Positions 41,675-50,471 of a stretch of 56,939 bases of DNA are shown here, in pieces; position 1 is the first letter of the stretch; every line of letters starts with the position of its first letter. The stretch spans positions 1 through 56,939 of the forward strand of contig JAODMR010000103.1 of NCBI GenBank assembly GCA_025465475.1, written 5' to 3'. A program made the position numbers and the translations under genes. The notes beneath the pieces are model-generated. The model was not told the origin of the DNA. It was given only the letters and a program-made list of their open reading frames with translations, and ran no database searches. This DNA comes from Micrococcaceae bacterium (lineage in GTDB: Bacteria > Actinomycetota > Actinomycetes > Actinomycetales > Micrococcaceae).

Positions 41675-42772
41675 GTGGACTTTGCTGAACGCCTAATTGC
41701 TTTGGCTGCGAAGGTGCGGCAGCAGCGGGCTCAAATCGAAACCGAGGAAGCTACCAAGAACGCCTTCGTGATGCCTTTCATCTCGACGATTCTGGGTTAT
41801 GACGTTTTTAACCCCCTTGAGGTGGTGCCGGAGTTCACCGCCGACGTGGGCGTCAAAAAAGGCGAGAAGATCGACTACGCAATCATGCACAGCGGAACAG
41901 TTCAGATACTCATCGAATGCAAAAAGTCCAAGGAACCCCTGCGCATTGAGCACGCGTCGCAGTTGTACCGGTACTTTGCCGTGACGAACGCCCGAATAGC
42001 GATACTCACCAACGGCGAGGTCTACCAGTTTTTCACCGATCTGGACGCGCCAAACCGGATGGACGCTAAGCCATTCCTGGTTCTGGACCTGAACGAAGTT
42101 GACGAAACCCTTATCCCGGAGCTGCAGAAGCTGAGCAAAGACGTCTTTGACCTGGACTCGATCATCAGCGCCGCCGGAGAGTTGAAGTACATCGGGCAGA
42201 TCAAGCGAACCATCGCAGCTCAGTTCAAGGAGCCCGAGGACGACTGGATCAAGTTCTTCACCAGCAGGGTTTACGAAGGTGCGTACACCCAGAAGGTCCG
42301 TGAGCAATTCAGGGGCCTTGTCACAAAGGCGACCAAGCAGTTCCTTAACGAGCAGGTTAATGAGCGACTTAAGACAGCACTCGGAGCACCCAACTACCCG
42401 ATGCCGGCGGATACTGTGGTTGCAACGGCGGTCACCAGCGCTCCCGTTGTCGAGGACGACCTGGCTGAGACGGGAATCGAGACGACCTTGGAAGAGCTGG
42501 AGGGTTACCAGATAGTGCGGGCCATCGTGTGCAGCGAAGTCAAACCCGCCCGTGTCGTGCAGCGGGACGCGAAGTCCTACTTTGCAGTGCTTCTGGACGA
42601 CAATAATCGCAAGCCAATTGCCCGCCTTCATTTCAACCGTGGCCAGAAGTACCTTGGCCTCTTCGATGAAAGCAAAACGGAGCGGCGAATTCCTATCACT
42701 GCGCTCGATGAAATCTACGAGCATGCAGAGAGCCTTCGTGCCAGCGTCAGGAGTTATTTGGGGGCAGCTTAG
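41675..42772 (+). CDS. Orphan type I restriction enzyme HsdR N-terminal-like nuclease
   Basis: A 365-residue protein. Residues 1-140 match the HSDR_N domain: EEATKNAFVMPFISTILGYD, then the PD-(D/E)xK active site with Asp67 in KIDYAIM, Glu81 and Lys83 in LIECKKSK, and a supporting Gln/Tyr helix HASQLYRYF. The middle holds helical DWIKFFTSRVYEGAYT and the C-terminal domain ends RIPITALDEIYEHAESLRAS. No helicase motor follows and no hsdM or hsdS is near, so it is not a standard type I system. It may be a stand-alone defence or repair nuclease. The GTG start has GGGGG about six bases upstream; the longer frame from 41465 lacks a site. Confidence 0.85.
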   Translation: MDFAERLIALAAKVRQQRAQIETEEATKNAFVMPFISTILGYDVFNPLEVVPEFTADVGVKKGEKIDYAIMHSGTVQILIECKKSKEPLRIEHASQLYRYFAVTNARIAILTNGEVYQFFTDLDAPNRMDAKPFLVLDLNEVDETLIPELQKLSKDVFDLDSIISAAGELKYIGQIKRTIAAQFKEPEDDWIKFFTSRVYEGAYTQKVREQFRGLVTKATKQFLNEQVNERLKTALGAPNYPMPADTVVATAVTSAPVVEDDLAETGIETTLEELEGYQIVRAIVCSEVKPARVVQRDAKSYFAVLLDDNNRKPIARLHFNRGQKYLGLFDESKTERRIPITALDEIYEHAESLRASVRSYLGAA

Positions 42773-42798
42773 AGCCGGCGATGGAAAAGCTGTCGCGT

Positions 42799-43386
42799 TC
42801 AGCCCCGGGTGGATGCGGTCAGTGGCTGCAAAAGGGCATTTTGTAATGCTGGGGTGAGTGCGGGGGGAACGTCGACGTCGACGTTGAGTGACTGAAGGAC
42901 CCTGCTGAAGAAATTTCGCAGGCCTGCCGCGAGGGAGATCTCCAGAATCTCATGATCGGTGAACCCGAAATCCCGCAGGCGCCCGGCATCGTCGTCGGTC
43001 ATTGCAGCCGAATTCCTACTGACCTTTTCGGCGAACTCCATCATTGCCACCTCGGCGGGGGAAAGTTCTGCATTCCGGTAGTCAAGGGCAATCCTGATCA
43101 GGCTTGGCTCGTCAATATATCTCAGGGTTTTGGCCCCGTGCGCCAGCCGGCAATGTTTGGAACCGATTCCCAATGCGGCAGCAAGCGTCACGAGTTCGTA
43201 TCGACGCTTGTCCATGGGGCCAGAAACGGCCTTGACCAGGGCCTCCCATGCCCTAAACGCCTCTGGGTGCAAGGCCATGACCTTCGTGTGGCTGGTGACG
43301 TAACCGACGTCGAGGATGTCCTCAGCGTAAAAGGCAGCAGTTTCGCCGGTCGCCTGGTTCTCAGGGACAGTTCGGATGACAGCCAT
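42799..43386 (-). CDS. Carboxymuconolactone decarboxylase/peroxidase-related protein
   Basis: A 195-residue helical AhpD-fold protein: YVTSHTKVMALHPEAFRAWE, then LAAALGIGSKHCRLAHGAKT, and a second helical half with FGFTDHEILEISLAAGLRNF. The redox motif of AhpD is CxxCxxxH; here the first Cys is Ser (SKHCRLAHG), so classical disulphide peroxidase chemistry is unlikely. Similar one-Cys proteins are annotated as peroxidase-related or CMD-family. GGAGAG lies before ATG 43386. It is divergent from the GH3 gene. Confidence 0.85.
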   Translation of the reverse strand: MAVIRTVPENQATGETAAFYAEDILDVGYVTSHTKVMALHPEAFRAWEALVKAVSGPMDKRRYELVTLAAALGIGSKHCRLAHGAKTLRYIDEPSLIRIALDYRNAELSPAEVAMMEFAEKVSRNSAAMTDDDAGRLRDFGFTDHEILEISLAAGLRNFFSRVLQSLNVDVDVPPALTPALQNALLQPLTASTRG

Positions 43387-43609
43387 TGTTCTCTCCGTCG
43401 GTGTGCTACCGGTCATCCTCCTCCCGGGGCGCTTGAAAGTACACTCGTCCCGGCGGGCAGGGCGTCGCGTTCCGGCAAGGTTGTCCCACTACCCCTTCAA
43501 CGCTGAAACGTGCGCAGTTAGACTACGTCGAAACCTCCTGATTGCTCCGTGGGTTCCCGTCGATCCTGGCTCGGCAGCCTGCGTTCCCGAAAGGCAAAGT
43601 GATGTCCGA

Positions 43610-46168
43610 ATGACCCAAAACACCGGAGAGTGGGCAGCGCCCGGCTCCCACCTGAAGGACTACGCACCGCTCACCGCGGTTCTTCCGCTCGAGGAGAAAG
43701 TGCGGTTGCTCACGGGTGAGACGGCCTTCACGCTCCCTGGGAACGAGCGGATCGGCCTGGCTCCGCTCGCCTTTTCTGACGGGCCTACGGGAGTGCGCGG
43801 CCTGAAGTTCATCGGCGGTGACGCCGTCGCGCTTTTCCCCAACGCGACGCTTATCGCCGGCTCCTGGGACGACTCGGTGGCGCAGGAGGTGGGCCGGATG
43901 CTTTCCGAAGAGGCGCACCGCCAAAGCATTCATGTGGTCCTCGGCCCAACCATCAACCTGCATCGTTCACCGCTCGGGGGACGCTTGTTCGAGGCCTATT
44001 CTGAGGACCCCTACCTCACCGGCAGGACCGCGGCGGCGTACGTGCGCGGCATGCAGGCTAACGGCACTGCCGCATGCCTAAAACACCTCGTCGCCAATGA
44101 GTCCGAGACGCTGCGCAACTTCATGGACTCCCGGGTAAGTGAGACGGCCCTGCGGGAGGTCTACCTCCTGCCCTTCCAGATTGCCGTCGAGGACGCATCC
44201 GTATGGTCGATGATGGCCGCGTACAACGACGTCAACGGAGTGGCAGCGACGGAGCAGGACCACGTCCAGAACGGCATCGTCAAGGGCGAATGGGGCTGGG
44301 ACGGGCTCATCATGAGCGACTGGTTCGCCACGAAACGCACCGTGGCGTCCGCCAACGGTGGCCTGGACTTGGTCATGCCGGGGCCGGAGGGTCCGTGGGG
44401 TGAGCTGCTGGTGGCAGCGGTGCGTCGCGGTGACGTTGCCGAAGGTGTCGTTGACGACCACCTGGCCCGGCTCCTGCTCCTTGCCGAGCGCACGGGCGGC
44501 TTGCACCGGGACGCCACATTTAGCGACGGCGACGGCGGCCGGTTCCAGGCAGACACGCCGGCCCCGGAGTCCCCGCAGCGCAAGGAGCAGCTGCGCCGGA
44601 TCGCGGCGCGGGGCATGGTCCTGGTCAAGAACGCCGGTGGCGTGCTGCCGTTGCCGGGCGAGGGCACCATCGCGCTCATCGGCCGTCACGCCGTCGAGAC
44701 CCAGGACATGGGCGGCGGCTCGGCCAGGGTCAACGCTCCGTACCATTCAACGGTTGCAGAGGGTTTAACCGGGCGACTGGGAGAGCGCATTTCGGTGGTC
44801 GACGGCGTGAGCGTGCGTAATCATCCGATTCCAGCGGACCCCGGCTTTGTGTCGGACCCGGTGACCGGTGCACCGGGCATGCGGGTGACATACTTCAACG
44901 CCGAGGGTGGCGACATCGCCAGTCGTTCCGAGCCCGGCACCGCAATCACGATTGGCTGGGACGATGACCTCGCTGAACCGCCCGCCGCAGTCGTTTTGAC
45001 CGCGGTCCTCGCAAACGACGCCGGTCGCGTCCGCCTCGGTGGAATCGGCGCCGGCCGGTGGACGATAACGACCGATGCTGAAATCCGAATTTCCTCGGAG
45101 CTTGGGTTCGCGGGCTTCGATCCGGGCGAGGCGATGATCCGCCCTCCGGCGTTCGCCGGGCCCGTGGATCTTCCGTCAGGGGCAACGGTAACGGCTCGCC
45201 TTGAACTCAATCCGGTGGACTGGCGCGCTGTCCTCAAGGCCCACCCCGTCGTTCAGATTGCGGACGAAGCGCATCTGCTTGGCATGGCCGGATTTGGCAC
45301 CGTGGGCCTGGTCGCTGAAACCCTTGGCCGCTCGGATGACGAGGCGATCGAGGACGCCGTGGTCGCGGCGCGTAAGTCAGGGACCGCCGTCGTCGTCGTC
45401 GGACTCACGGAGGAGGATGAGACGGAAGGCTCGGACAAGGCCACGCTCACCCTCCCCGGCCGGCAGGACGAACTGGTCCGCCGGGTCGCGGCGGCGGCGG
45501 AGCGGACCGTCGTCGTCATCAACGCGGCAACACCGGTGCTCATGCCGTGGCTCGCCGAGGTTGATGCCGTGCTGATCGTCGGCCTGCCCGGGCAGGAAGG
45601 GGGCCGGGCGATTGCCGATGTCCTGGTCGGGGACACCGAGCCCACCGGTCGGCTTGTCACCACCTACCCCTCTGCCGACGGCGCAGCCCCCGGTTGGAAC
45701 GTCACTCCCGGTGACGACCTCGCCCTGGAGTACACCGACGGGACGGCAATCGGCTACCGCGGCTACCAGGCCGGCCACGCCCCCGCACCGCTGTTCTGGT
45801 TCGGACACGGTCTTGGATACGGATCCTGGGAGTACGGTGCAGTGGAGCTCGCGAGAGCCTCCGACGGCGCGGCGAGGCTTGATGCCCCGACTCTCGACGT
45901 TGACATCACCAACACGTCGTCCCGTCCCTCCCGCGAGACAGTGCAGGTGTACTTCGCGCCAGCAGAGGAGGGTCAACCCGTGCGGCTGGCCGGCTACTCG
46001 GGCGTCGAGGTGGCACCGGGGGACACGGTGACGGTCAGAGTTCCCTGTGACCCCCGGCTCTTCCGTCGCTGGGACGAAACGGCGAATTCCTGGACAGCGC
46101 TGACGGGAGGTCAACTCCTCGTGGCTCGAGGGCTCGGCGATGTGCGCTCACGGTTGCCACGCTCCTAA
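43610..46168 (+). CDS. Beta-glucosidase-like glycoside hydrolase family 3 protein with PA14 domain
   Basis: An 852-residue cytoplasmic enzyme (no signal peptide). The GH3 N-terminal barrel has LAFSDGPTGVRG, VLGPTINLHRSPLGGRLFEA, CLKHLVANESE and the nucleophile Asp237 in LIMSDWFATKR. The beta-sandwich domain includes RGMVLVKNAGGVLPLPGEG. A PA14 domain (about residues 420-560: PGMRVTYFNAEGG) is inserted, as in KglA/BglX-like enzymes, and a fibronectin III-like domain closes the protein (TSSRPSRETVQVYF). It would hydrolyse oligosaccharides with beta-glucosidic or related bonds. ATG 43610 is the best start; the open frame runs further upstream but with no ribosome site. It is divergent from the CMD gene and no transporter is adjacent. 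Confidence 0.92.
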   Translation: MTQNTGEWAAPGSHLKDYAPLTAVLPLEEKVRLLTGETAFTLPGNERIGLAPLAFSDGPTGVRGLKFIGGDAVALFPNATLIAGSWDDSVAQEVGRMLSEEAHRQSIHVVLGPTINLHRSPLGGRLFEAYSEDPYLTGRTAAAYVRGMQANGTAACLKHLVANESETLRNFMDSRVSETALREVYLLPFQIAVEDASVWSMMAAYNDVNGVAATEQDHVQNGIVKGEWGWDGLIMSDWFATKRTVASANGGLDLVMPGPEGPWGELLVAAVRRGDVAEGVVDDHLARLLLLAERTGGLHRDATFSDGDGGRFQADTPAPESPQRKEQLRRIAARGMVLVKNAGGVLPLPGEGTIALIGRHAVETQDMGGGSARVNAPYHSTVAEGLTGRLGERISVVDGVSVRNHPIPADPGFVSDPVTGAPGMRVTYFNAEGGDIASRSEPGTAITIGWDDDLAEPPAAVVLTAVLANDAGRVRLGGIGAGRWTITTDAEIRISSELGFAGFDPGEAMIRPPAFAGPVDLPSGATVTARLELNPVDWRAVLKAHPVVQIADEAHLLGMAGFGTVGLVAETLGRSDDEAIEDAVVAARKSGTAVVVVGLTEEDETEGSDKATLTLPGRQDELVRRVAAAAERTVVVINAATPVLMPWLAEVDAVLIVGLPGQEGGRAIADVLVGDTEPTGRLVTTYPSADGAAPGWNVTPGDDLALEYTDGTAIGYRGYQAGHAPAPLFWFGHGLGYGSWEYGAVELARASDGAARLDAPTLDVDITNTSSRPSRETVQVYFAPAEEGQPVRLAGYSGVEVAPGDTVTVRVPCDPRLFRRWDETANSWTALTGGQLLVARGLGDVRSRLPRS

Positions 46169-46212
46169 GCCTTGAGCCCGCGTGAAAGCATGCTGTGTGC
46201 TTGGATTTCCCC

Positions 46213-46878
46213 ATGACGACGTGGATACGGCATCACCGCTATCTCTTCCTGGTGATTGGCGCCCTTGTCGAGGGCCTGATGGTTTTCTCCTTCAGGCTTT
46301 TGTTGGGCGACGAGGCGGAGAATGCCGGCCCAAATGCGCTTTTCGGGTCAGTAATGCTGCTCGTTGTGGGATTCCTTGTTCTTCACAGCCAGAACATGGT
46401 GCGGGAAAAAGCAAAGGAACAGGGATTGGTACGGTGCTACTTTCGCCGACCCGATGCTATTCCCGGCTCGCTAAGTAACCTCTGGAATACCGGCTACGCC
46501 CGGCTCAGCGGGGGTCAGATTCAGTTGCAGACCGGACTCGAGAGCGGGCTGGACCCTTCAGTGAAGGTGACGACCCTTCCCGTTCTCGGTGCGGCTGGTG
46601 AGCGCCACAAACCGGACCGCCGGGGCATCCAAAAGCGCATGATTCAGCCGTATGGCCTGCAGGCGCTGGTCCTCGAGACCCCGGAGGGGGCACTGGAGGT
46701 GGCTGCCTATCCCGAGATCCTCGACCAGGTGGACGAGATCGTCCTGCGGCGCGTTCATCGCGCCGACCTCAAGGATCTGGGCTTCCGGAAGGGCGGCGAG
46801 GATGGGGGGAGTGGGTGGACAGAACGACCCGGGAGGTGCCCTCCGCAAGGAGGTCTTTCAGGACCGCCAGCAGGCTAA
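46213..46878 (+). CDS. Hypothetical membrane protein (two N-terminal helices)
   Basis: A 221-residue protein with two transmembrane segments, about residues 10-32 (YLFLVIGALVEGLMVFSF) and 42-60 (ALFGSVMLLVVGFLVLHS), then a soluble domain of 150 residues (YFRRPDAIPGSLSNLWNTGY) and a Gly/Pro-rich tail. I recognise no family. The start is uncertain: ATG 46213 lies 18 bases after a GTG at 46195, and neither has a good Shine-Dalgarno. It begins 44 bp after the GH3 stop and might be co-transcribed with it. Confidence 0.65.
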   Translation: MTTWIRHHRYLFLVIGALVEGLMVFSFRLLLGDEAENAGPNALFGSVMLLVVGFLVLHSQNMVREKAKEQGLVRCYFRRPDAIPGSLSNLWNTGYARLSGGQIQLQTGLESGLDPSVKVTTLPVLGAAGERHKPDRRGIQKRMIQPYGLQALVLETPEGALEVAAYPEILDQVDEIVLRRVHRADLKDLGFRKGGEDGGSGWTERPGRCPPQGGLSGPPAG

Positions 46879-47002
46879 GGCATCCTCGAAAAGACAACGC
46901 AGATGTAGTGGTGGGGTGCCATGGCACATTCTTGCAGGCTCCCCCTCTGGCCGCCCTCGTTCCCGCCGGACCGAATCTGCTGCCGCTCGCACGGATGAAC
47001 CC

Positions 47003-47626
47003 TCAAGCGGGCAGTTGCGCTGCGACCGAGGCAAGCAGTACGGAGACCTTGATGCCTCCGATGACGATGGCGGCAACAATGATGCCGATCGTGACCCAGA
47101 CCGGAGCCAGCCCGCGTCCAGGTGCGGCTTGGCGAACGATCACGGAGCGGCCAATCACGTAGGCTTCCCGGCTCAGGAAAACCCAGGCCCAGTGAAATGG
47201 ACGTACGACGCCGTCCCGGCGTAGCTTCTCCCAGTCCAGGTACGCCATCAGCGCGGAAATCCCGAAGATGAGGAAGGCGGCGCCGACCAGGAGTATGTAG
47301 GGCAGGGTGAAAATCGATGACGGATCGACAGTCTGCCTGTTCCGGACGGTGCGCATCCGAATGACGGGATTCCAGGACACCAGGAGGATCAGCGGGATGA
47401 TGGGCAGTGTGGCGATCAGCCAGATAAAGGGGTTGTAGACAGGAGTGCTCTCGCTGATGGTCGGGCGAGGTCCCAGTGGCCCTACGGGGCGGGGGCCGCT
47501 CAGTTGCCCTGTCCACGCGGTCCCGTCCCACCACTGGAAGCGGCCTGATCCCGCAGGATCGGGGTACCAGCCGGGTCCAGGGGTTGGCACCGGGCCGGGT
47601 GCCGTACCGCCGGGCGGGAGAGTCAT
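47003..47626 (-). CDS. DUF2510 domain-containing membrane protein
   Basis: A 207-residue protein. A Pro/Gly-rich N-terminus leads to a DUF2510 motif, PGWYPDPAGSGRFQWWDGTA (about residues 18-40), a cytoplasmic WW-like module common in actinobacterial membrane proteins. Three or more transmembrane helices follow (PFIWLIATLPIIPLILLVSW, FTLPYILLVGAAFLIFGISA, VWVTIGIIVAAIVIGGIKVS). ATG has AGGAGGTG six bases before it. The function is unknown; DUF2510 proteins are often linked to secretion or protein-protein contact. It is convergent with the preceding membrane protein. Confidence 0.85.
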   Translation of the reverse strand: MTLPPGGTAPGPVPTPGPGWYPDPAGSGRFQWWDGTAWTGQLSGPRPVGPLGPRPTISESTPVYNPFIWLIATLPIIPLILLVSWNPVIRMRTVRNRQTVDPSSIFTLPYILLVGAAFLIFGISALMAYLDWEKLRRDGVVRPFHWAWVFLSREAYVIGRSVIVRQAAPGRGLAPVWVTIGIIVAAIVIGGIKVSVLLASVAAQLPA

Positions 47627-47963
47627 GCTGCACCTCCTGAAGGGGCTCCTGAAGATGAGCCTACATCCGTCGGGTTCGGCCCGCGAGGAGGGCTTTCCGG
47701 CCAGTGGCACCGATAGGACATGGCGACATTGGTCAGGCGGGACGGTCAGAAACGTGCCCCGTTTTCGCGTTCCACCGCTGAAGACCGGGTGGCGGGATCG
47801 GCCCCGGCGGCGCTGGGACTATACCGCCGGGGCACTATCGCCGACATTAGGGGGTCTCAGGTCCTGGTCTGGCTCGCCGTACCGGGTGTCTCACGTCCGG
47901 GGCTTCTTCGAGGATAGCGAATGCCCCCGTGATTCTTCTGGTCGTTACCTGTGCAGGAGGCAC
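47627..47963. other. Intergenic region with no recognised gene
   Basis: About 340 bases between the DUF2510 start and the end of the SnoaL pair. It must hold the DUF2510 promoter and leader. No frame has convincing codon use, a ribosome site or recognisable similarity; one AGGAGG at 47953 precedes ATG-TGA and is not a gene. It may contain decayed coding sequence. Confidence 0.4.
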
Positions 47964-48368
47964 CTATGTGATGGAACTGACCGTGTCGGCGTGGCGATGT
48001 GCTACTTTCCAATGCCCATCCTCACGGCGATATATCTGGGTGGCGCGCAGGGTAAAGGTGCGAGGCTCACCGTCCACCGAGACGGAAATATGCTCCAATC
48101 CGGCAGTGTAGGCCAGGTGTTCCGTCACGTCGTACACCTGCAGCTCGAAATTGTAGGACGTGCAGTCGGAAAAACTTTGTCCAAGTGCGGTGAAGAGTTC
48201 GTCCAACTGTTGGGGGCCATAGGCGCTGCGCCAGGCCCCCAGGACGCTCACCGGTTCGTGGCCCGACCAGATGCGGCGGCGAGGCTCGGGGTCGCCGTTG
48301 TGCAATGCCAATTCCGCCTCGTAAAGCTCCGATCGTACCCACGCCAGGAAATCCTCACGCCGAGCCAT
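47964..48368 (-). CDS. SnoaL/NTF2-like protein
   Basis: A 134-residue NTF2-like protein: ARREDFLAWVRSELYEAELA, GHEPVSVLGAW, YGPQQLDELFTALG, then TLRATQIYRREDGHWKVAHR and HADTVSS. The last strand pattern (R-EDGxWKVAHRHxD) is typical of DUF4440/SnoaL_3 proteins. It lies 12 bp after the stop of another SnoaL-like gene on the same strand, with a GAGGTG in the gap, so the two are an operon. The biochemical role is unknown. Confidence 0.85.
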   Translation of the reverse strand: MARREDFLAWVRSELYEAELALHNGDPEPRRRIWSGHEPVSVLGAWRSAYGPQQLDELFTALGQSFSDCTSYNFELQVYDVTEHLAYTAGLEHISVSVDGEPRTFTLRATQIYRREDGHWKVAHRHADTVSSIT

Positions 48369-48380
48369 CAGGGCTGCACC

Positions 48381-48824
48381 TCATGCCTTGCCATTGTCAG
48401 TGGGGCCCGGTTCAAGGCGGGCTCCCATCCCGGTGAGCGCTCCGTAGATGTCCGGCACCCCCCACCATTCGACTGCGAGGCCGCCATCGAAGCGGAGGAT
48501 GTGAATGGATGCAATTTCAACCATCTTGCCGGTGGCGGGTATCCCCAGAAATGGCCCGGTGTGCGTCCCCCGCCATATCAGCCGGCCCACGATCTTGTCG
48601 CCCTCTACCACGGTGTCCTCGATGCTTCCGGAGAAGTCGGACAAACCTGCGTGGAACCCCCGCATCCATAGGACGATTCCGGCTAGGCCCGGAAGCTGGC
48701 CGGGGCCCGCGGAGCGGTCGATGATGTCAGGGCTCATCACTCGGGCCAGCGCATCCTCGTCATTGGCGGCGACGGCCGCGATGAGCCGGCCATACGCCTG
48801 CCGCAGGTCATCCTTGTGACCCAT
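48381..48824 (-). CDS. SnoaL-like ester cyclase family protein
   Basis: A 147-residue NTF2-like protein with the ester-cyclase/SnoaL pattern: GRLIAAVAANDEDALARVMS, GLAGIVLWMRGFHAGLSDFS, VEGDKIVGRLIWRGTHTGPF, IPATGKMVEIASIHILRFDG and VEWWGVPD. Polyketide cyclases have this layout, but unrelated substrates are common. ATG 48824 follows GGAGGAGGAACC, a very strong ribosome site; the frame upstream to 48902 is not used. It is first in a two-gene operon. Confidence 0.88.
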   Translation of the reverse strand: MGHKDDLRQAYGRLIAAVAANDEDALARVMSPDIIDRSAGPGQLPGLAGIVLWMRGFHAGLSDFSGSIEDTVVEGDKIVGRLIWRGTHTGPFLGIPATGKMVEIASIHILRFDGGLAVEWWGVPDIYGALTGMGARLEPGPTDNGKA

Positions 48825-49120
48825 GGTTCCTCCTCCATCGGGTATCCGGCAGCCGCATCGGCTTCCAGGACACAGTGTGGGCGCCCCCACCGGCTCAGAC
48901 AAGGGCAGCTTTCAGATAGGAGACGCCCAACCCCTGAAGGAGTTTCGCCTACGAGCGTGATCCGTCGGATCAGCCGCGGTTCACCTGCCCGGCAGCCGGT
49001 CCGTGTTCCCTGTGAGAAAAAAATTGTTTCCCAATGCTCTTTTCCGTGCTTTTCCGATCGGTTACCCTTTGTCGCAGTGTGAGACGCATCGCACGTGTTC
49101 ATAATTACAAGGGAGTAATC
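48825..49120. other. Divergent regulatory region upstream of the alpha-galactoside operon
   Basis: Nearly 300 bases separate the ester-cyclase and binding-protein starts. Toward the operon, CATAAT (49100-49105) lies 15 bases before the ATG, with TGTGAG at 49078 as a weak -35. An A/T-rich stretch at about 49010-49065 may hold regulator sites, likely for the operon's own DeoR protein. I did not find a clear palindromic operator. Confidence 0.45.
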
Positions 49121-50437
49121 ATGACAGCTCATGAAAGTGCCTTCGCGTCCGCGAAAGCCGACTTCAACCGCCGCACCCTGCTGAAATCCCTCGGCATCGG
49201 CGTCGTCGGGATTGCCGGGATTCCGTTGCTGGCCGCGTGCACCGGCGGAAGCGAACCGGCGGCCAGCGGGTCCTCGTCCAAGTCTCTGACCTTTGGATCC
49301 AGCGCCTCCGATGCGGTGCCCAAAAACGCCTACCAGGCCGTGACTGACGCGTTTACCAAGAAGGAGGGCGTCACGGTCAGCACCAACGTCGTTCCGCATA
49401 ACGACTTTCAGAATAAGATCAACAGCTACCTCCAGGGCAGCCCGGATGACGCGTTTACGTGGTTCGCTGGATACCGGATGCGCTACTACGCCGACAAGGG
49501 GCTTGTTGCTCCCATTGACGATGTCTGGGAAAAGATTGGCGCCAATTACTCCGACGCCATGAAGAAGGCCTCCACGGGTGACGACGGCAAGATGTATTTC
49601 GTGCCGAACTACAACTATCCGTGGGGTTTCTTCTACCGCAAGAGCCTGTGGGCTGAGAAGGGGTACGCGGTACCGAAGACCTTTGACGAACTCACCGCGC
49701 TCGCCACCAAGATGAAGGCGGACGGGATCATTCCCATCGAGTTCGCCGACAAGGACGGCTGGCCGGCAATGGGGACGTTCGACTACATCAACATGAGGCT
49801 CAACGGGTACCAGTTCCACTTGGATCTGTGCGCCCACAAGGAGAGTTGGGACCAGAAAAAGGTCACTGATGTGTTCGAAACGTGGAAGGCCCTGCTCCCG
49901 TTCCAGAATCCGAACGCGCTGGGAATGACCTGGCAGGACTCGGCACAGAGCTTGGGTGCAAAGAAGTCAGGCATGTATCTGCTCGGATCCTTTGTCACAC
50001 AACAGTTCACCGACCCGGCCGTGCTGGATGATGTCGACTTCTTCCCGTTCCCTGAGATCGCCATGGAAGGCACTGACGCCGTGGAGGCGCCGATCGATGG
50101 CCTCATGCTTTCGAAGAAGGGTGGCACAAACCAGGCGGCCAAGGACTTCCTGGCCTACATGGGGACGGCGGAGGGGCAGGCCGTGTACGCCGCGGTGGAT
50201 GCTTCCAACATCCCTGCAGCCAAGGGCTCTGATCTGTCGAAGTTCACTCCGTTGAACAAAAAGTGTGCCGACACCATCGCCAACGCAAAGAGCATCAGCC
50301 AGTTCTTCGACCGCGACGCCCTTCCCGCCATGGCAAACAACGTGATGATTCCCGCCCTGCAAAGCTTCATCAAGGACGGCAGCGTCGACGTAAAAAACCT
50401 CGAATCACAGGCCAAGGCGCTCTACGCCGCCCAGTGA
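49121..50437 (+). CDS. Tat-exported lipoprotein, sugar ABC transporter substrate-binding protein
   Basis: A 438-residue family 1 extracellular binding protein. The N-terminus carries a twin-arginine motif (FNRRTLLKSLGIG, RR at 17-18), a hydrophobic run and the lipobox LLAAC with Cys40 for lipid attachment, so it is probably exported folded and anchored outside the membrane. The mature part has the SBP pattern: SYLQGSPDDAFTWFAGYRMR, NYNYPWGFFYRKSLWAEKGY and VEAPIDGLMLSKKGG. It should deliver an alpha-galactoside such as raffinose or melibiose, judged from the GH36 gene in the operon. GGGAG precedes the ATG. Confidence 0.92.
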   Translation: MTAHESAFASAKADFNRRTLLKSLGIGVVGIAGIPLLAACTGGSEPAASGSSSKSLTFGSSASDAVPKNAYQAVTDAFTKKEGVTVSTNVVPHNDFQNKINSYLQGSPDDAFTWFAGYRMRYYADKGLVAPIDDVWEKIGANYSDAMKKASTGDDGKMYFVPNYNYPWGFFYRKSLWAEKGYAVPKTFDELTALATKMKADGIIPIEFADKDGWPAMGTFDYINMRLNGYQFHLDLCAHKESWDQKKVTDVFETWKALLPFQNPNALGMTWQDSAQSLGAKKSGMYLLGSFVTQQFTDPAVLDDVDFFPFPEIAMEGTDAVEAPIDGLMLSKKGGTNQAAKDFLAYMGTAEGQAVYAAVDASNIPAAKGSDLSKFTPLNKKCADTIANAKSISQFFDRDALPAMANNVMIPALQSFIKDGSVDVKNLESQAKALYAAQ

Positions 50438-50471
50438 CGGTGGACGAGCACGGGAAACACGAGGCGTCATC

